The notes under the pieces were generated by a model. That model was not told the DNA's origin. It saw nothing but the letters and a program-made list of their open reading frames with translations, and did not search any database. The position numbers and the translations under genes were made by a program. Shown here one piece after another: positions 17,733-26,857 of a stretch of DNA of 46,203 bases. The stretch is from a virus: positions 1 to 46,203 of the IMG/VR virus record IMGVR_UViG_3300042558_002558; one strand, written 5' to 3'. The stretch's first letter is position 1; each line of letters opens with the position of its first letter.

Positions 17733-18511
17733 AAGTTAAAGAAAAGGAGCCATATATTATTTTACCTAAGCAAAGATATGGTCTATCAACGTATGAACCA
17801 CATTCGGTAATGAATGGTGATTTTAGTTTGTTTATGGATTTCCAATTAGATTCCAAAGCCTATGATGCTGAGTATGCTATTTTAGCAAGACCAGGAATGC
17901 ATATGGGTATTATGGTGAAGAAAGTAAAGCCTGATTACTCCCTATTATGTTGGGATTATTGGACTGTTGGATTGGATGGGCAGTATAAGTGGAACTCAAT
18001 ACACATTGAGTTGTTTGCAAATCAAAACATCACACCAAACGATAGATACTTTATCTACATACAACATACAGTGGGTGAAAGATATTTTAAAGCTCATATT
18101 AATTCGGCTAAATTCAAAGAACCTATTGTATTAGAACAAAGATATGAAGGTAAGCTTGTAGACTACTCAGAAACTCCATATAATATAGGTTGTGGTAATT
18201 ATAGTAAAGTAGTTCCAAAGCGAGATAGATTATTTACGGCGTGCACAATTTATAAATTAGGTTTGATTGGAACAAATGATTATACATACGAACAAATTAT
18301 AAAGTTTTTAGATACCACTAAGGATGATGTTACGAATTTAAGTAAATCTCTTTTTGATATTGTATTTTATTTTAATTTTAACTTAACGAACATATATAAA
18401 GTATGGGATTTATCGGGGCATTGTAATTTTATGCAGAAAAATCTATATATTGAGGATGAGGAAACATATTTAACTGATAATGATTTCTACGAAGATTATG
18501 CAAATAAATAA
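17726..18511 (+). CDS. Stand-alone LamG/concanavalin-like protein
   Basis: 261 aa. Resembles the LamG-type inserts of the two GT7 proteins: FSLFMDFQLD, DRYFIYIQHTVGERYFKAHI, YNIGCGNYSKV, FTACTIYKLGLIG, and WDLSGHCNFMQKN, where copy 1 of GT7 has IDLSGRGNDG. No signal peptide or catalytic motif is seen, so a carbohydrate-binding partner for the neighbouring enzymes is the best guess. It overlaps both neighbours (7 nt upstream, 14 nt downstream). Confidence 0.6.
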   Translation: MLKVKEKEPYIILPKQRYGLSTYEPHSVMNGDFSLFMDFQLDSKAYDAEYAILARPGMHMGIMVKKVKPDYSLLCWDYWTVGLDGQYKWNSIHIELFANQNITPNDRYFIYIQHTVGERYFKAHINSAKFKEPIVLEQRYEGKLVDYSETPYNIGCGNYSKVVPKRDRLFTACTIYKLGLIGTNDYTYEQIIKFLDTTKDDVTNLSKSLFDIVFYFNFNLTNIYKVWDLSGHCNFMQKNLYIEDEETYLTDNDFYEDYANK

Positions 18512-19877
18512 AAAAATAAATTACATTTATGAATTCAAAACACCAAATGGTTATTTACCAATTGGAACTGAATATCGTGCATTACCAATCGTATTTGACC
18601 ACATAAATGAATTAGAATATCAGCATGGAACAATTGCACATAGATTGGGATATTCAGATGGTTTTAAAATTCTAAATGAGTGTGCTTCAACATACGATGT
18701 TTTAACATTAGGGCAGATGGATATACCAAGTAAAATGCTATATTCACTAACGGATGATGAAATCAATAACGATATAAACTTATATTGTATAGATACTAGT
18801 CACGATGAAACCATAATGAATTACATAATCAGAACCGATTTATCAACGGTATTATCGGATAAAAGTAAAAAGTTATTCAAAGAAAGGGAAAACTTTAAAC
18901 TTATGGTATTGGATAATAAAGAAGGTTCGTATCATTTTGATTCGCACTTTTTTGAAAGTTTTAAAAGGTTTCATAAATCATTAGAATTAAAATCGGATAA
19001 TCAAATAGTATTCGTAACAAATACTTGCAATGTGCAAGATATGTATGATTCGTTTTTAAAAGAAACTAATTCCAAATCATTTATGCGAGTAAAAGGAATT
19101 CAGTTTTTAATTTATGACCCTGGACAAACTATATCCGATTATTTCATGCAAACCAGCGGAACTTCAAATGTAATTGTAGATAAAGATATAGAATATTCTG
19201 TTCCAACCGAATCGGAAATAACAAATACTATCCGTAGTAAATACTACTTATTTTTAAATAGAAATAGTGGTAGATTACACAGACCAAAACTACTTTTACA
19301 ATTTATAAAAAATAATATATTTGATAAAGGTATAACTTCGTTACTACATTCAGATGAATTTGATAGATTTGCTGAGCAACCTGGCAACGAAGAGTATAGA
19401 GATTTAATAAAATTAAAATATCCTTTTGTAGCTGATTACGAAGATCCATATTTGGTATCTGATATGCATAATTTCTTTACTAAAAAGGAAATGTGGATGG
19501 ATACTTATTTTTCGGTAGTTAGTGAAACATCTGCTGATGATAGATGGTGTTTTATAACTGAAAAGACTGTAAGACCTATGATTTATTTTCATCCATTTAT
19601 TGTATGGGGTAACCCTGGAACTTTAAAAACATTAAAAGATTTGGGATTTGAAACATTTCCTGAATTCTTTGATGAAAGGTATGATAATATAAAAAATGCG
19701 GAAATACGAATGAAAATGATATCAAATGATGTCAAACGATTATGTGAAATGTCAATAGAGGAAATACATAGTTTATATCAAAGTGTTATTCCAAAATTAA
19801 TTCATAATAGAAACCTTTTAATCCAAATGGATGCTAGAAAAGAGGTTCATACTAAAGTATTAGAAACTTTATTTTAA
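18498..19877 (+). CDS. GT10/fucosyltransferase-like family protein (copy A)
   Basis: 459 aa from the ATG at 18498, chosen because INYIYEFKTPNGYLP lines up with INLIYDYLTPQGYLP at the start of the next gene; an in-frame ATG at 18480 is the alternative. The C-terminal half shows FLNRNSGRLHRPKLL and later SETSADDRWCFITEKTVRP, then HPFIVWGNPGTLKTLKDLGF. The E-x-x...TEK...P....G arrangement resembles the nucleotide-sugar signature of GT10 alpha-1,3-fucosyltransferases (GT-B fold). Three relatives lie in the window. Donor unknown; the family call is by motif only. Confidence 0.6.
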   Translation: MQINKKINYIYEFKTPNGYLPIGTEYRALPIVFDHINELEYQHGTIAHRLGYSDGFKILNECASTYDVLTLGQMDIPSKMLYSLTDDEINNDINLYCIDTSHDETIMNYIIRTDLSTVLSDKSKKLFKERENFKLMVLDNKEGSYHFDSHFFESFKRFHKSLELKSDNQIVFVTNTCNVQDMYDSFLKETNSKSFMRVKGIQFLIYDPGQTISDYFMQTSGTSNVIVDKDIEYSVPTESEITNTIRSKYYLFLNRNSGRLHRPKLLLQFIKNNIFDKGITSLLHSDEFDRFAEQPGNEEYRDLIKLKYPFVADYEDPYLVSDMHNFFTKKEMWMDTYFSVVSETSADDRWCFITEKTVRPMIYFHPFIVWGNPGTLKTLKDLGFETFPEFFDERYDNIKNAEIRMKMISNDVKRLCEMSIEEIHSLYQSVIPKLIHNRNLLIQMDARKEVHTKVLETLF

Positions 19878-19878
19878 A

Positions 19879-21318
19879 ATGATAGAAATAAACTTAATAT
19901 ACGATTACCTAACACCACAAGGATATCTTCCTAATGGATTAAATCCTCATTTTATTCAAACATTGATTGAGAATGATTTTAGATTTGACCATATTACATT
20001 AGAACAATATGAAAAAAAGTATGGAGCTATATCAGTTTGGCATGGTGAGCAAGTAATTGAACCAATTATAAAAAATATGTTTAGTGTATCGGATGTGTAT
20101 GATGCATTTGAAGATTGTAATGGTTATCAACCCAATCCGGAATCGTTTTACTTATATACAGTAACTCCATTTGGTGGTGCTAGTGCAACATATGGTTATG
20201 ATTTTACATATAATGAAAAGAAATCTTTTTTTCACTTTATATCATTAAATGCAAGAAATTTAATAAGAGAAATTCCTAATACCTATCTTTTTATAAATTA
20301 TTCAAATGAAGGAACAATTGATTTCAATTGGTGGAAGGTAATTCACGAAGATGCTAAGAAATTTAATATACCATTAAATAAAATAATATTTTGCAGTTCT
20401 GATTACTTTACTAATATGAATTATGAGATATTTAAAAAGTTAGAAAATATTCCAACCGAAGATAATATTAAATTATTGTATTTGGGTTGGTCTTTGCACG
20501 CAAAAGCAAAAGAAATGCTTCATATTTCAAATGGAGGGCATACTACATTTAATAGTTATTCAAATGAATGTTCAATTGTATCTCAATCTGATATCGATTT
20601 AAATAAAATAAGAGATAAAAAGTTTTTAATGTTGAATAGGAGATTAAGACCACATAGAATATATTCTACTTGTCTATTTAACAAATTAAATATATTAGAT
20701 CAATTCTTAATATCGTATGATGTAACATCAATGCAACTATTTGAAATGGATGGGGAAAATATTAGTATGCATATTGAAGATGAAGAATACGCAAAGATTT
20801 TATCCGATGAATTTGCAAGATTAAAAAGTGAAAGTCCCAAAAGAACAATAGATTTTGAAGATTTGGAAAATGTATGGGGATTTAACTTTGAAAACAAAGA
20901 ACCATATTTGGATTCTTACATACATATAACATCAGAAACTAACTTTTTTGAAATAGGTGGTTATTTTTCTGAAAAGACTTGGAAACCAATGGGGCATTTA
21001 CAACCATTTATTTTTATGGGACCTGCACATGCATTGATTGAATTGAAAAAATTAGGATTTAGAACATTTTCACCATTTATAGATGAATCGTATGATAATG
21101 AGTTAGACCCCGAACTTCGTTTCAAAATGATAATGGCTGAAATTGAAAGATTATCAAAATTGGATATTACCGAAATACACAATTGGTATAATTCTATTTA
21201 TAATAATATTATAGTTCATAATCAAAAAGTATTATTCAGTAATGCTGATTATTTAAAAACCGCTGGAAACGTTAAACAACAATTTAAAAATTTATTTTAT
21301 GATAATACCACACTCTAA
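19879..21318 (+). CDS. GT10/fucosyltransferase-like family protein (copy B)
   Basis: 479 aa, paralogue of the preceding gene. Carries MLNRRLRPHRIYSTCLFNKL, then ITSETNFFEIGGYFSEKTWK, and QPFIFMGPAHALIELKKLGF. The SET...SEK.WKP....PF...GP text is the closest of the four to the GT10 core (EN....D..TEK...AL....VPVV.G). N-terminal half (residues 1-220) is unlike known domains and may bind the acceptor. A 20-nt overlap with the amidinotransferase gene that follows suggests coupled translation. Confidence 0.6.
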   Translation: MIEINLIYDYLTPQGYLPNGLNPHFIQTLIENDFRFDHITLEQYEKKYGAISVWHGEQVIEPIIKNMFSVSDVYDAFEDCNGYQPNPESFYLYTVTPFGGASATYGYDFTYNEKKSFFHFISLNARNLIREIPNTYLFINYSNEGTIDFNWWKVIHEDAKKFNIPLNKIIFCSSDYFTNMNYEIFKKLENIPTEDNIKLLYLGWSLHAKAKEMLHISNGGHTTFNSYSNECSIVSQSDIDLNKIRDKKFLMLNRRLRPHRIYSTCLFNKLNILDQFLISYDVTSMQLFEMDGENISMHIEDEEYAKILSDEFARLKSESPKRTIDFEDLENVWGFNFENKEPYLDSYIHITSETNFFEIGGYFSEKTWKPMGHLQPFIFMGPAHALIELKKLGFRTFSPFIDESYDNELDPELRFKMIMAEIERLSKLDITEIHNWYNSIYNNIIVHNQKVLFSNADYLKTAGNVKQQFKNLFYDNTTL

Positions 21319-22327
21319 TAACGAATGGGGTGATTTAAAAGAAATCATCGTAGGTAGTGTAGAAGGAGCTCAAATACCAACTGTAAAGGATAAGGCTTTA
21401 CATTGTATAGATTATGCTCATTTAAGTGATGAACAATTTCAAAATATCCCAACAGGACCATATCCACAACAGGTTATGGAAGAAACATATGAAGATTTGG
21501 AAAACATATGTGATAAACTAAAAGAATTGGGTGTAAAAGTTCATAGACCCATAAAGCGTGATTTTACTGAAAAGAAAGGTAATGATTTATGGCAAGTTGA
21601 TGGATATTATAACTATTGTCCGCGTGATTCTATGTTGGTAGTTGGTAATAAAGTTATAGCAACACCCATGACATTAAGACATAGACAATTTGAATCAGAA
21701 ACCTGTAAACCATTAATACATCCCGACCATTGGGTTGATTTTCCTAAACCAATGTTGGGCGATGAGATGTATAGTAGAGAAGATTTAGGTAGACCTACAT
21801 TAATGGATGGGCCGGATGCTGTATTTGACGCAGCAAATGTTTTAAGAGCAAATAATGATATCATTTATTTAGTTTCTAACACAGGTAATTTGGCAGGAGC
21901 TGATTATTTGGAGAATTACTTAAAAGAAAACATATCACAAGATTATAACGTTCATAGAGTTCAAAATGTGTACGCTTATATTCATATTGATACTACATTT
22001 GTATTATTAAGAGAAGGATTGGTATTATTGAATCCATTGAGAGTTAATGATAGTAATATGCCCGAAATATTTAGAAATTGGGATAGAATTTGGTCACCCG
22101 AACCATTTGCAACACAAGTAATGGATGAATGGTGTCCTGCTTCTCCTTGGTTGGGTATGAATATACTTTCTATCAATGAAAAATTGGTAATGGTAGAAGA
22201 ACATCAAATCCTATTAATGAAGGAGTTAAAAAAATGGGGTGTTGATTCAATACCTGTTAGAATGAGACATAGTAGAACATTTAGTGGAGGCCCGCATTGT
22301 ATTACAACTGATATAGTAAGAGCATAA
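21299..22327 (+). CDS. Amidinotransferase (glycine/inosamine amidinotransferase family)
   Basis: 342 aa, the normal length for the AGAT/StrB1 family. Motifs: NEWGDLKEIIVGS at the N terminus; FDAANVLR (D177), compare FDAADFIR-type text; HIDTTFVLLREGLVLLNP with catalytic-type H229; and GGPHCITTDI with catalytic-type C334. These enzymes move an amidino group from arginine to an amine of glycine or of an aminocyclitol such as scyllo-inosamine. With the aminotransferase-like and carbamoyltransferase genes nearby, a guanidino sugar or cyclitol is plausible. It overlaps the preceding gene by 20 nt and the next by one base. Confidence 0.88.
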   Translation: MIIPHSNNEWGDLKEIIVGSVEGAQIPTVKDKALHCIDYAHLSDEQFQNIPTGPYPQQVMEETYEDLENICDKLKELGVKVHRPIKRDFTEKKGNDLWQVDGYYNYCPRDSMLVVGNKVIATPMTLRHRQFESETCKPLIHPDHWVDFPKPMLGDEMYSREDLGRPTLMDGPDAVFDAANVLRANNDIIYLVSNTGNLAGADYLENYLKENISQDYNVHRVQNVYAYIHIDTTFVLLREGLVLLNPLRVNDSNMPEIFRNWDRIWSPEPFATQVMDEWCPASPWLGMNILSINEKLVMVEEHQILLMKELKKWGVDSIPVRMRHSRTFSGGPHCITTDIVRA

Positions 22328-23055
22328 TGATAGTATTTTTAGGAGATAGCTTTACATGGGGACAAGGATTGCAATATATCCACCTAACCGAACATAAAGG
22401 TTGGACATGGGAAGAATGTTCTAAAATTATTCCACCAAATTTGAATTTAGAATGGTTGGAGTTTGATGAAGATGAGTTTAGAAAGCAAAACGCATTCCCC
22501 TATTTAGTAGCAAAGGAATTAAATCTACCATTTCAGGTTACACGATTTGAAAATGGTGGAGATAATGTTACTATATTACAATCTCTTCAAAATATCATGC
22601 CATTTTGCACACCAAATAATATATTTTGTTTTGTAGTTCAATTTAGCGATGCAAGTCGTAGTTTGGCACATGAATATAACCCATTAGATGGTAGTATTGA
22701 AAAACAAATAGAAAATCAAATAATTAGAATAGATAATCAATGTAAATTGTTAGATGTTCCGTGGATTGGTGTATCGTGGCAGCCTGAAATTGGAAATATC
22801 CTAAAAGAAAAGTATAGTAATAACTATATTCCAATTAATTACAATGGAACTGAATATACCAACTTTTCAACACGCCATATTGGACTTTCTGAATTGTTTT
22901 TAACACATAGTTATCCAATTAATGATGAACATTTTAATTTAAATGGGCATAAAGTAATAGCAAAATCAATATTAAACAAAATATCTTCTAGAAACGATTT
23001 AATAGATAAACATATTAGATATAAAGCGGAAGTGGAAAATGTAAGAAAGTTATGA
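22327..23055 (+). CDS. SGNH hydrolase-like protein (1)
   Basis: 242 aa. Opens with MIVFLGDSFTWGQG, the GDS block I with nucleophile-type S8, and ends with DEHFNLNGH (D200, H202), the catalytic Asp/His block V. Family members are esterases or acyltransferases acting on O-acyl groups of glycans. No signal peptide is present. A 4-nt overlap joins it to its closest paralogue downstream, and it starts one base into the stop of the amidinotransferase. Confidence 0.75.
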   Translation: MIVFLGDSFTWGQGLQYIHLTEHKGWTWEECSKIIPPNLNLEWLEFDEDEFRKQNAFPYLVAKELNLPFQVTRFENGGDNVTILQSLQNIMPFCTPNNIFCFVVQFSDASRSLAHEYNPLDGSIEKQIENQIIRIDNQCKLLDVPWIGVSWQPEIGNILKEKYSNNYIPINYNGTEYTNFSTRHIGLSELFLTHSYPINDEHFNLNGHKVIAKSILNKISSRNDLIDKHIRYKAEVENVRKL

Positions 23056-23834
23056 TAGTATTTTTGGGTGATAGTTTTACTTGGGGACAAGGATTGTTCT
23101 TTGAAAAGTGGGCATCTGAAGGGAAAGATGTTAAAAAGTGGTTTGATACCAATGGAGATGTGGATGAATACCCACATGAAAGTATTGATTACGAATCGGA
23201 TAAGTATAGAAAAGAAAATCACTTTCCTGCAATAGTTGCAAAGCATTTTAATAAGACATATACAACTAGATGGGGAAATGGTGGTAGTAATTGGGATATT
23301 GTTAACATATTAAATAATGTTCCATCATTAGCACCTCAGTATAGGAATACAATTGATTTATTTGTTATTCAATTTACGGATTTTACAAGAACTGACCATA
23401 GATTGATAAAGAATTCCGATTTAATAAACGAATTACCATTTGAAAGGAGTAAATTTCCATTAGAGTCAAACTATGATGATAACTCTATAATAGATGAATT
23501 GCTGCACAATGAGTTAAAGCTCCAAATAGAGATGGTTAATGATGTTATTGTTAATAAAATGAATAAAAAATGGATAGGTATATCTTGGTTAGATGATATG
23601 GGTAAGATATTAGAGAACGATTATCCAGAAAATCATATTACTGTTAACTATAATGGTAAAATACACAACTCATTTGAAAGAGTATATCAGGAAAAGAATA
23701 AAAATCTACTATTTTTAACCGAAAAATTTAATATTAGAGATGACCACTTTAATTTGGAAGGACATCAGTTTGTAGCTAAGAATATAATTCAAAAAATTGA
23801 TGAAAATCATCTATTAAAAAGAAACTTAATTTAA
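23052..23834 (+). CDS. SGNH hydrolase-like protein (2)
   Basis: 260 aa. Shares the first 15 residues exactly with the upstream gene (MIVFLGDSFTWGQGL), and ends with DDHFNLEGHQFVAKNI. The middle is diverged but retains the NGGSNWDIVNILN block. The DNA of the shared opening differs at synonymous sites, so the duplication is old or under amino-acid selection. It is followed by a 38-nt gap with a late-type motif, so it probably ends this subcluster. Confidence 0.75.
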   Translation: MIVFLGDSFTWGQGLFFEKWASEGKDVKKWFDTNGDVDEYPHESIDYESDKYRKENHFPAIVAKHFNKTYTTRWGNGGSNWDIVNILNNVPSLAPQYRNTIDLFVIQFTDFTRTDHRLIKNSDLINELPFERSKFPLESNYDDNSIIDELLHNELKLQIEMVNDVIVNKMNKKWIGISWLDDMGKILENDYPENHITVNYNGKIHNSFERVYQEKNKNLLFLTEKFNIRDDHFNLEGHQFVAKNIIQKIDENHLLKRNLI

Positions 23835-23842
23835 TAAATCTA

Positions 23843-23853
23843 TATATTTATAT
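23843..23853 (+). promoter_or_regulatory. Candidate phage late promoter motif (TATATTTATAT)
   Basis: TATATTTATAT lies 20 nt before the ATG at 23873, with an A-rich leader behind it. The 38-nt gap is one of the few in the island. No TTG box is seen 20 nt upstream. See the matching sites at 3317, 26809, 44623 and 45093. Confidence 0.4.
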
Positions 23854-23872
23854 ATATAAAACAACAAAAGTT

Positions 23873-24652
23873 ATGATACCAAAATTTAAACACCTTACCA
23901 ACGAAGAAATCCAACAAATTACATTTGATTGGAGATATAAAGGTTGGACAGTTTTAGAATTACTTACTGAAACTGAAGTTGATGAAATCAACGAAGAATT
24001 AGATAGATTACGCTTAGAACGTAACGCAGCTGAGCCAGAAAAGTGGCAAGAGTATGAACCAATTATGTATCCACATAAATCATCTGAAAAAATAGAAAAA
24101 CTATTTGCTCATCCTAAAATGATTGAAGCTATGGAATTTCTTATGGAAGGTGAGGTTGTGGGAATGCAAACTTGGGGTTATTATAAACCAAAGGGTGAGT
24201 TAGGAAGAGACCAACATCAAAACGCATTCTATACTGGGTGTGGGCACAATGAAATCATCAACACTGCATTAGCATTAGATAATCACGACCCTGAAAATGG
24301 TGCAGTATGGAACTATGAAGGTTCTCATAGATTGCCTGTTTTACCAATGGAAGATAATGAAGAAAGAAAAGCAACAAATACTAAAAATTGGAGAAGTGAA
24401 AGGGGTATTAGTTGTGTAATGCCGGAAGGACATGATTTCAGAAAAGTGGAGGGTTATTTGAAAAAAGGACAAGTAGCACTTTTACACTCTCATGTTGTGC
24501 ATGGTTCAGATCCAAATAAAGATACTACTAGAATGAGAAGAAACTTCTTAGGTGGGTATTTAAAGAAAGGTGCTTATTTCAGACCGGGTAACCAAATGAA
24601 AAGAGAACCAATTGATATCTATGAATTACGTTCTAAACATTGGGGAGAATAA
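23873..24652 (+). CDS. Phytanoyl-CoA dioxygenase (PhyH)-like Fe(II)/2OG oxygenase
   Basis: 259 aa. Helical N terminus with FDWRYKGWTVLELLTETEVD, then the double-stranded beta-helix: GMQTWGYYKPKGELGRDQHQNAFY, LALDNHDPENGAVWNYEGSH, and LLHSHVVHGSDPN...TRMRRN. The expected HxD metal motif reads H115-Q116-N117, while the distal H210 (HGS) and the Arg that would bind 2-oxoglutarate look kept. Family members hydroxylate or otherwise oxidise small molecules and sugars. The N at the Asp position raises doubt about normal hydroxylation. It shares one base with the next gene (TAATG). Confidence 0.8.
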   Translation: MIPKFKHLTNEEIQQITFDWRYKGWTVLELLTETEVDEINEELDRLRLERNAAEPEKWQEYEPIMYPHKSSEKIEKLFAHPKMIEAMEFLMEGEVVGMQTWGYYKPKGELGRDQHQNAFYTGCGHNEIINTALALDNHDPENGAVWNYEGSHRLPVLPMEDNEERKATNTKNWRSERGISCVMPEGHDFRKVEGYLKKGQVALLHSHVVHGSDPNKDTTRMRRNFLGGYLKKGAYFRPGNQMKREPIDIYELRSKHWGE

Positions 24653-25623
24653 TGAAAGTATTAATCACAGGTGGTGCTGGTTATTTGGGGTCTGTAATAA
24701 CTGAAACATTATTAGATAATGGATACTATGTTACTTGCTTAGATAAATTAATATTTAGCCAATTATCGTTACTACCATATACATCAAATACAAATTTTAA
24801 ATTTGTTTATGGTGATGTTCGTAATGAGGAATTATTAGAAAGGCTTTGTAATGAGGCCGATGTAATAATTCCTCTTGCGGCAATTGTGGGATTCCCTGCG
24901 TGTGATGCAGAACCACAATTAGCAAATGAAGTTAACTTTAAGCAAATATTTAATATTGTAAAGTTTACTAAGGGCAAGAATAAAAAGATTTTATATCCAA
25001 ATACAAATAGTGGATATGGCATTGGAGTTGGACAAACTGAATGCACGGAAGAATCACCCCTAAACCCTATTTCAATATATGGTAACACCAAATGTGGAGC
25101 AGAAAACTTTCTAAGATCAAATACCGATGCTATTGTTTTCAGATTAGCAACTGTATTTGGTGTATCTCCTCGTATGAGAACCGATTTATTAGTAAATGAT
25201 TTTACTTACAAAGCAATTACCGATAAATACATTGTTGTATTTGAGAAAACTTTTAAACGTAATTTTATTCACATTAAAGATGTGGCAAGTGCTTTTCTTT
25301 TTATGATAAACAATTATGACAAATATAAATACGAAGTATTCAATGTTGGGTTAAGTAATGCAAATTTAAGTAAGCAAGAATTATTGGAAAAGATACAATC
25401 GCATGTAAAGGATTTTGCGGTATCATACAACGATTATTACGAAGATCCTGATAAGAGGGATTACATTGTATCAAATGCAAAAATAGAAGCAACTGGGTGG
25501 ATGCCTGAATGGAATTTAGATATGGGTATTACCGAACTAATAATGGCATATCAGATGATAGTTCCAAAAATGGGTTCTGAATTTAGAAATGGTTTCCCAT
25601 TAGGATATGCAAATCAAACATAA
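24652..25623 (+). CDS. NAD-dependent nucleotide-sugar epimerase/dehydratase (extended SDR, 1)
   Basis: 323 aa from the ATG at 24652; an in-frame TTG at 24640 lies in the preceding gene and is unlikely. Rossmann GGAGYLGS at residues 7-14; PNTNSGYG, then the YGNTK catalytic Y-x3-K; FRLATVFG and NFIHIKDVASAF follow as in UDP-glucose 4-epimerase and dTDP-glucose dehydratase relatives. Length is normal. It probably epimerises or dehydrates a nucleotide sugar. The next gene is an RmlC-like epimerase, so they may act in sequence. Confidence 0.85.
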   Translation: MKVLITGGAGYLGSVITETLLDNGYYVTCLDKLIFSQLSLLPYTSNTNFKFVYGDVRNEELLERLCNEADVIIPLAAIVGFPACDAEPQLANEVNFKQIFNIVKFTKGKNKKILYPNTNSGYGIGVGQTECTEESPLNPISIYGNTKCGAENFLRSNTDAIVFRLATVFGVSPRMRTDLLVNDFTYKAITDKYIVVFEKTFKRNFIHIKDVASAFLFMINNYDKYKYEVFNVGLSNANLSKQELLEKIQSHVKDFAVSYNDYYEDPDKRDYIVSNAKIEATGWMPEWNLDMGITELIMAYQMIVPKMGSEFRNGFPLGYANQT

Positions 25624-25624
25624 T

Positions 25625-26170
25625 ATGAGTAATAAATGGGATGAGTTTATAGAAACTCCATCAAAGGTATTCGGATATCAAGTTCCAACTTTTACTCCAT
25701 CAATTTATAGAGAGTATAGAGGTGAAATATTTACTACATTTCATAGTGAAGAACATCCTGTTATGAGGCACATTCATTATGATAAAAGTGAAATTAGTAT
25801 TCACGGAAGATTTTCAAAATCATATAAGGGTGTATTGAGGGGATTGCATTGGGATAATAAAACCTGGAAATTAGTTCAAGCAGCTGTAGGTGATATATAT
25901 TTGGTTGTTTTAGATATGAGAACAACATCAGATACATTTGGAGATTGGGAATCATTTATGATAACTGAAAAAGATAGGAATCAAGTATTAGTTCCACCGG
26001 GATTTGCAAATGGACATTATGCATTAACCGATTGTATGTTTCACTATAACTTATTTTATAAAGATGGTTATGTAGATGCTGATCAGCAAGGTGTAATCAA
26101 ATGGAATGATGCGGAATATCAAATGGAATGGCCAACGAATAATCCAATTTTACAAAAAAGAGATAGATAG
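25625..26170 (+). CDS. dTDP-4-dehydrorhamnose 3,5-epimerase-like (RmlC-like cupin)
   Basis: 181 aa from the ATG at 25625; an upstream ATG at 25607 overlaps the previous gene and adds only MQIKHN. The RmlC plan is clear: SYKGVLRGLHWDNKTWKLVQ (catalytic-type His in RGLHW), GDIYLVVLDMRTTSDTFGDW, VPPGFANGHYAL, and IKWNDAEYQMEW. RmlC inverts C3/C5 of a 4-keto-6-deoxy sugar nucleotide. Strict rhamnose synthesis would also need RmlD and a 4,6-dehydratase; candidates are the neighbouring SDR genes. Confidence 0.85.
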   Translation: MSNKWDEFIETPSKVFGYQVPTFTPSIYREYRGEIFTTFHSEEHPVMRHIHYDKSEISIHGRFSKSYKGVLRGLHWDNKTWKLVQAAVGDIYLVVLDMRTTSDTFGDWESFMITEKDRNQVLVPPGFANGHYALTDCMFHYNLFYKDGYVDADQQGVIKWNDAEYQMEWPTNNPILQKRDR

Positions 26171-26171
26171 T

Positions 26172-26801
26172 ATGATACAAAATTTAGAACAATATCCCAT
26201 AGTAAGGGATATAGATTGGACTGAAGAAAAACTTATTGCATTTGAACAACAAATTGTTGATATATGGGAAGCTGGTAAGATAACAGGCCCTGTCCATCTT
26301 TCAAATGGTAACGAATCTCAATTAATTGAAATCTTTAAGAGGATACGGGAATCCGATTGGGTGTTCTCAACCTGGCGTTCTCACTATCATTGGGTTTTGA
26401 AGGGATTATCTGCTGATTATGGAACTGAATTAATTAAACAAGGAAAATCTATCACTCTATGTGATACGGATGGTAAGTTTTATTCCTCAGCAATTGTAGG
26501 TGGGACATTACCTATTGCATTGGGGGTAGCATCTGCACTAAAGAAGGATGGTAGTGATGAAAAGGTATGGGTGTTTGTGGGAGATATGTCATTTGAAAGT
26601 GGTATATTTTATGAAGTTCATAAATATGCTAGAAACTTTGATTTACCTCTTTATTTTGTTGTAGAAGATAATGGAGTATCAACATATACCCCAACTGAAG
26701 CAACTTGGAATACTAAAAGGGATATCCCATCGGATGTTATACATTATAACTATGAATCTAAGTTTCCACATTATGGGACTGGAAAATGGATAGCATTTTA
26801 A
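26172..26801 (+). CDS. TPP-dependent E1 alpha-like subunit, short form
   Basis: 209 aa from the ATG at 26172 (an earlier in-frame ATG at 26106 overlaps the RmlC-like gene). Contains VHLSNGNESQ, STWRSHYHWVLKG (cf. YR.HG...L..G of E1 alpha), VGGTLPIALGVASALK, and the TPP motif VGDMSFESG...FVVEDN (GDG...N type). Normal E1 alpha is ~330-360 aa, so this is a trimmed TPP/Mg-binding half. The pyrimidine-binding partner is the E1 beta-like gene at 29046, 2.2 kb downstream. It may make or transfer a two-carbon unit onto a sugar. Confidence 0.8.
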   Translation: MIQNLEQYPIVRDIDWTEEKLIAFEQQIVDIWEAGKITGPVHLSNGNESQLIEIFKRIRESDWVFSTWRSHYHWVLKGLSADYGTELIKQGKSITLCDTDGKFYSSAIVGGTLPIALGVASALKKDGSDEKVWVFVGDMSFESGIFYEVHKYARNFDLPLYFVVEDNGVSTYTPTEATWNTKRDIPSDVIHYNYESKFPHYGTGKWIAF

Positions 26802-26808
26802 AAAAAAT

Positions 26809-26819
26809 TATATTTATAC
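26809..26819 (+). promoter_or_regulatory. Candidate phage late promoter motif (TATATTTATAC)
   Basis: TATATTTATAC starts 8 nt after the E1 alpha-like stop and 49 nt before the ATG at 26858. An inverted repeat GTTATA-ATA-TATAAC (26824-26838) lies between it and the start. An A-rich stretch immediately precedes the ATG. No TTG box is seen upstream. Confidence 0.4.
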
Positions 26820-26857
26820 AAAAGTTATAATATATAACAACTAAAAAATAAGAAAAA

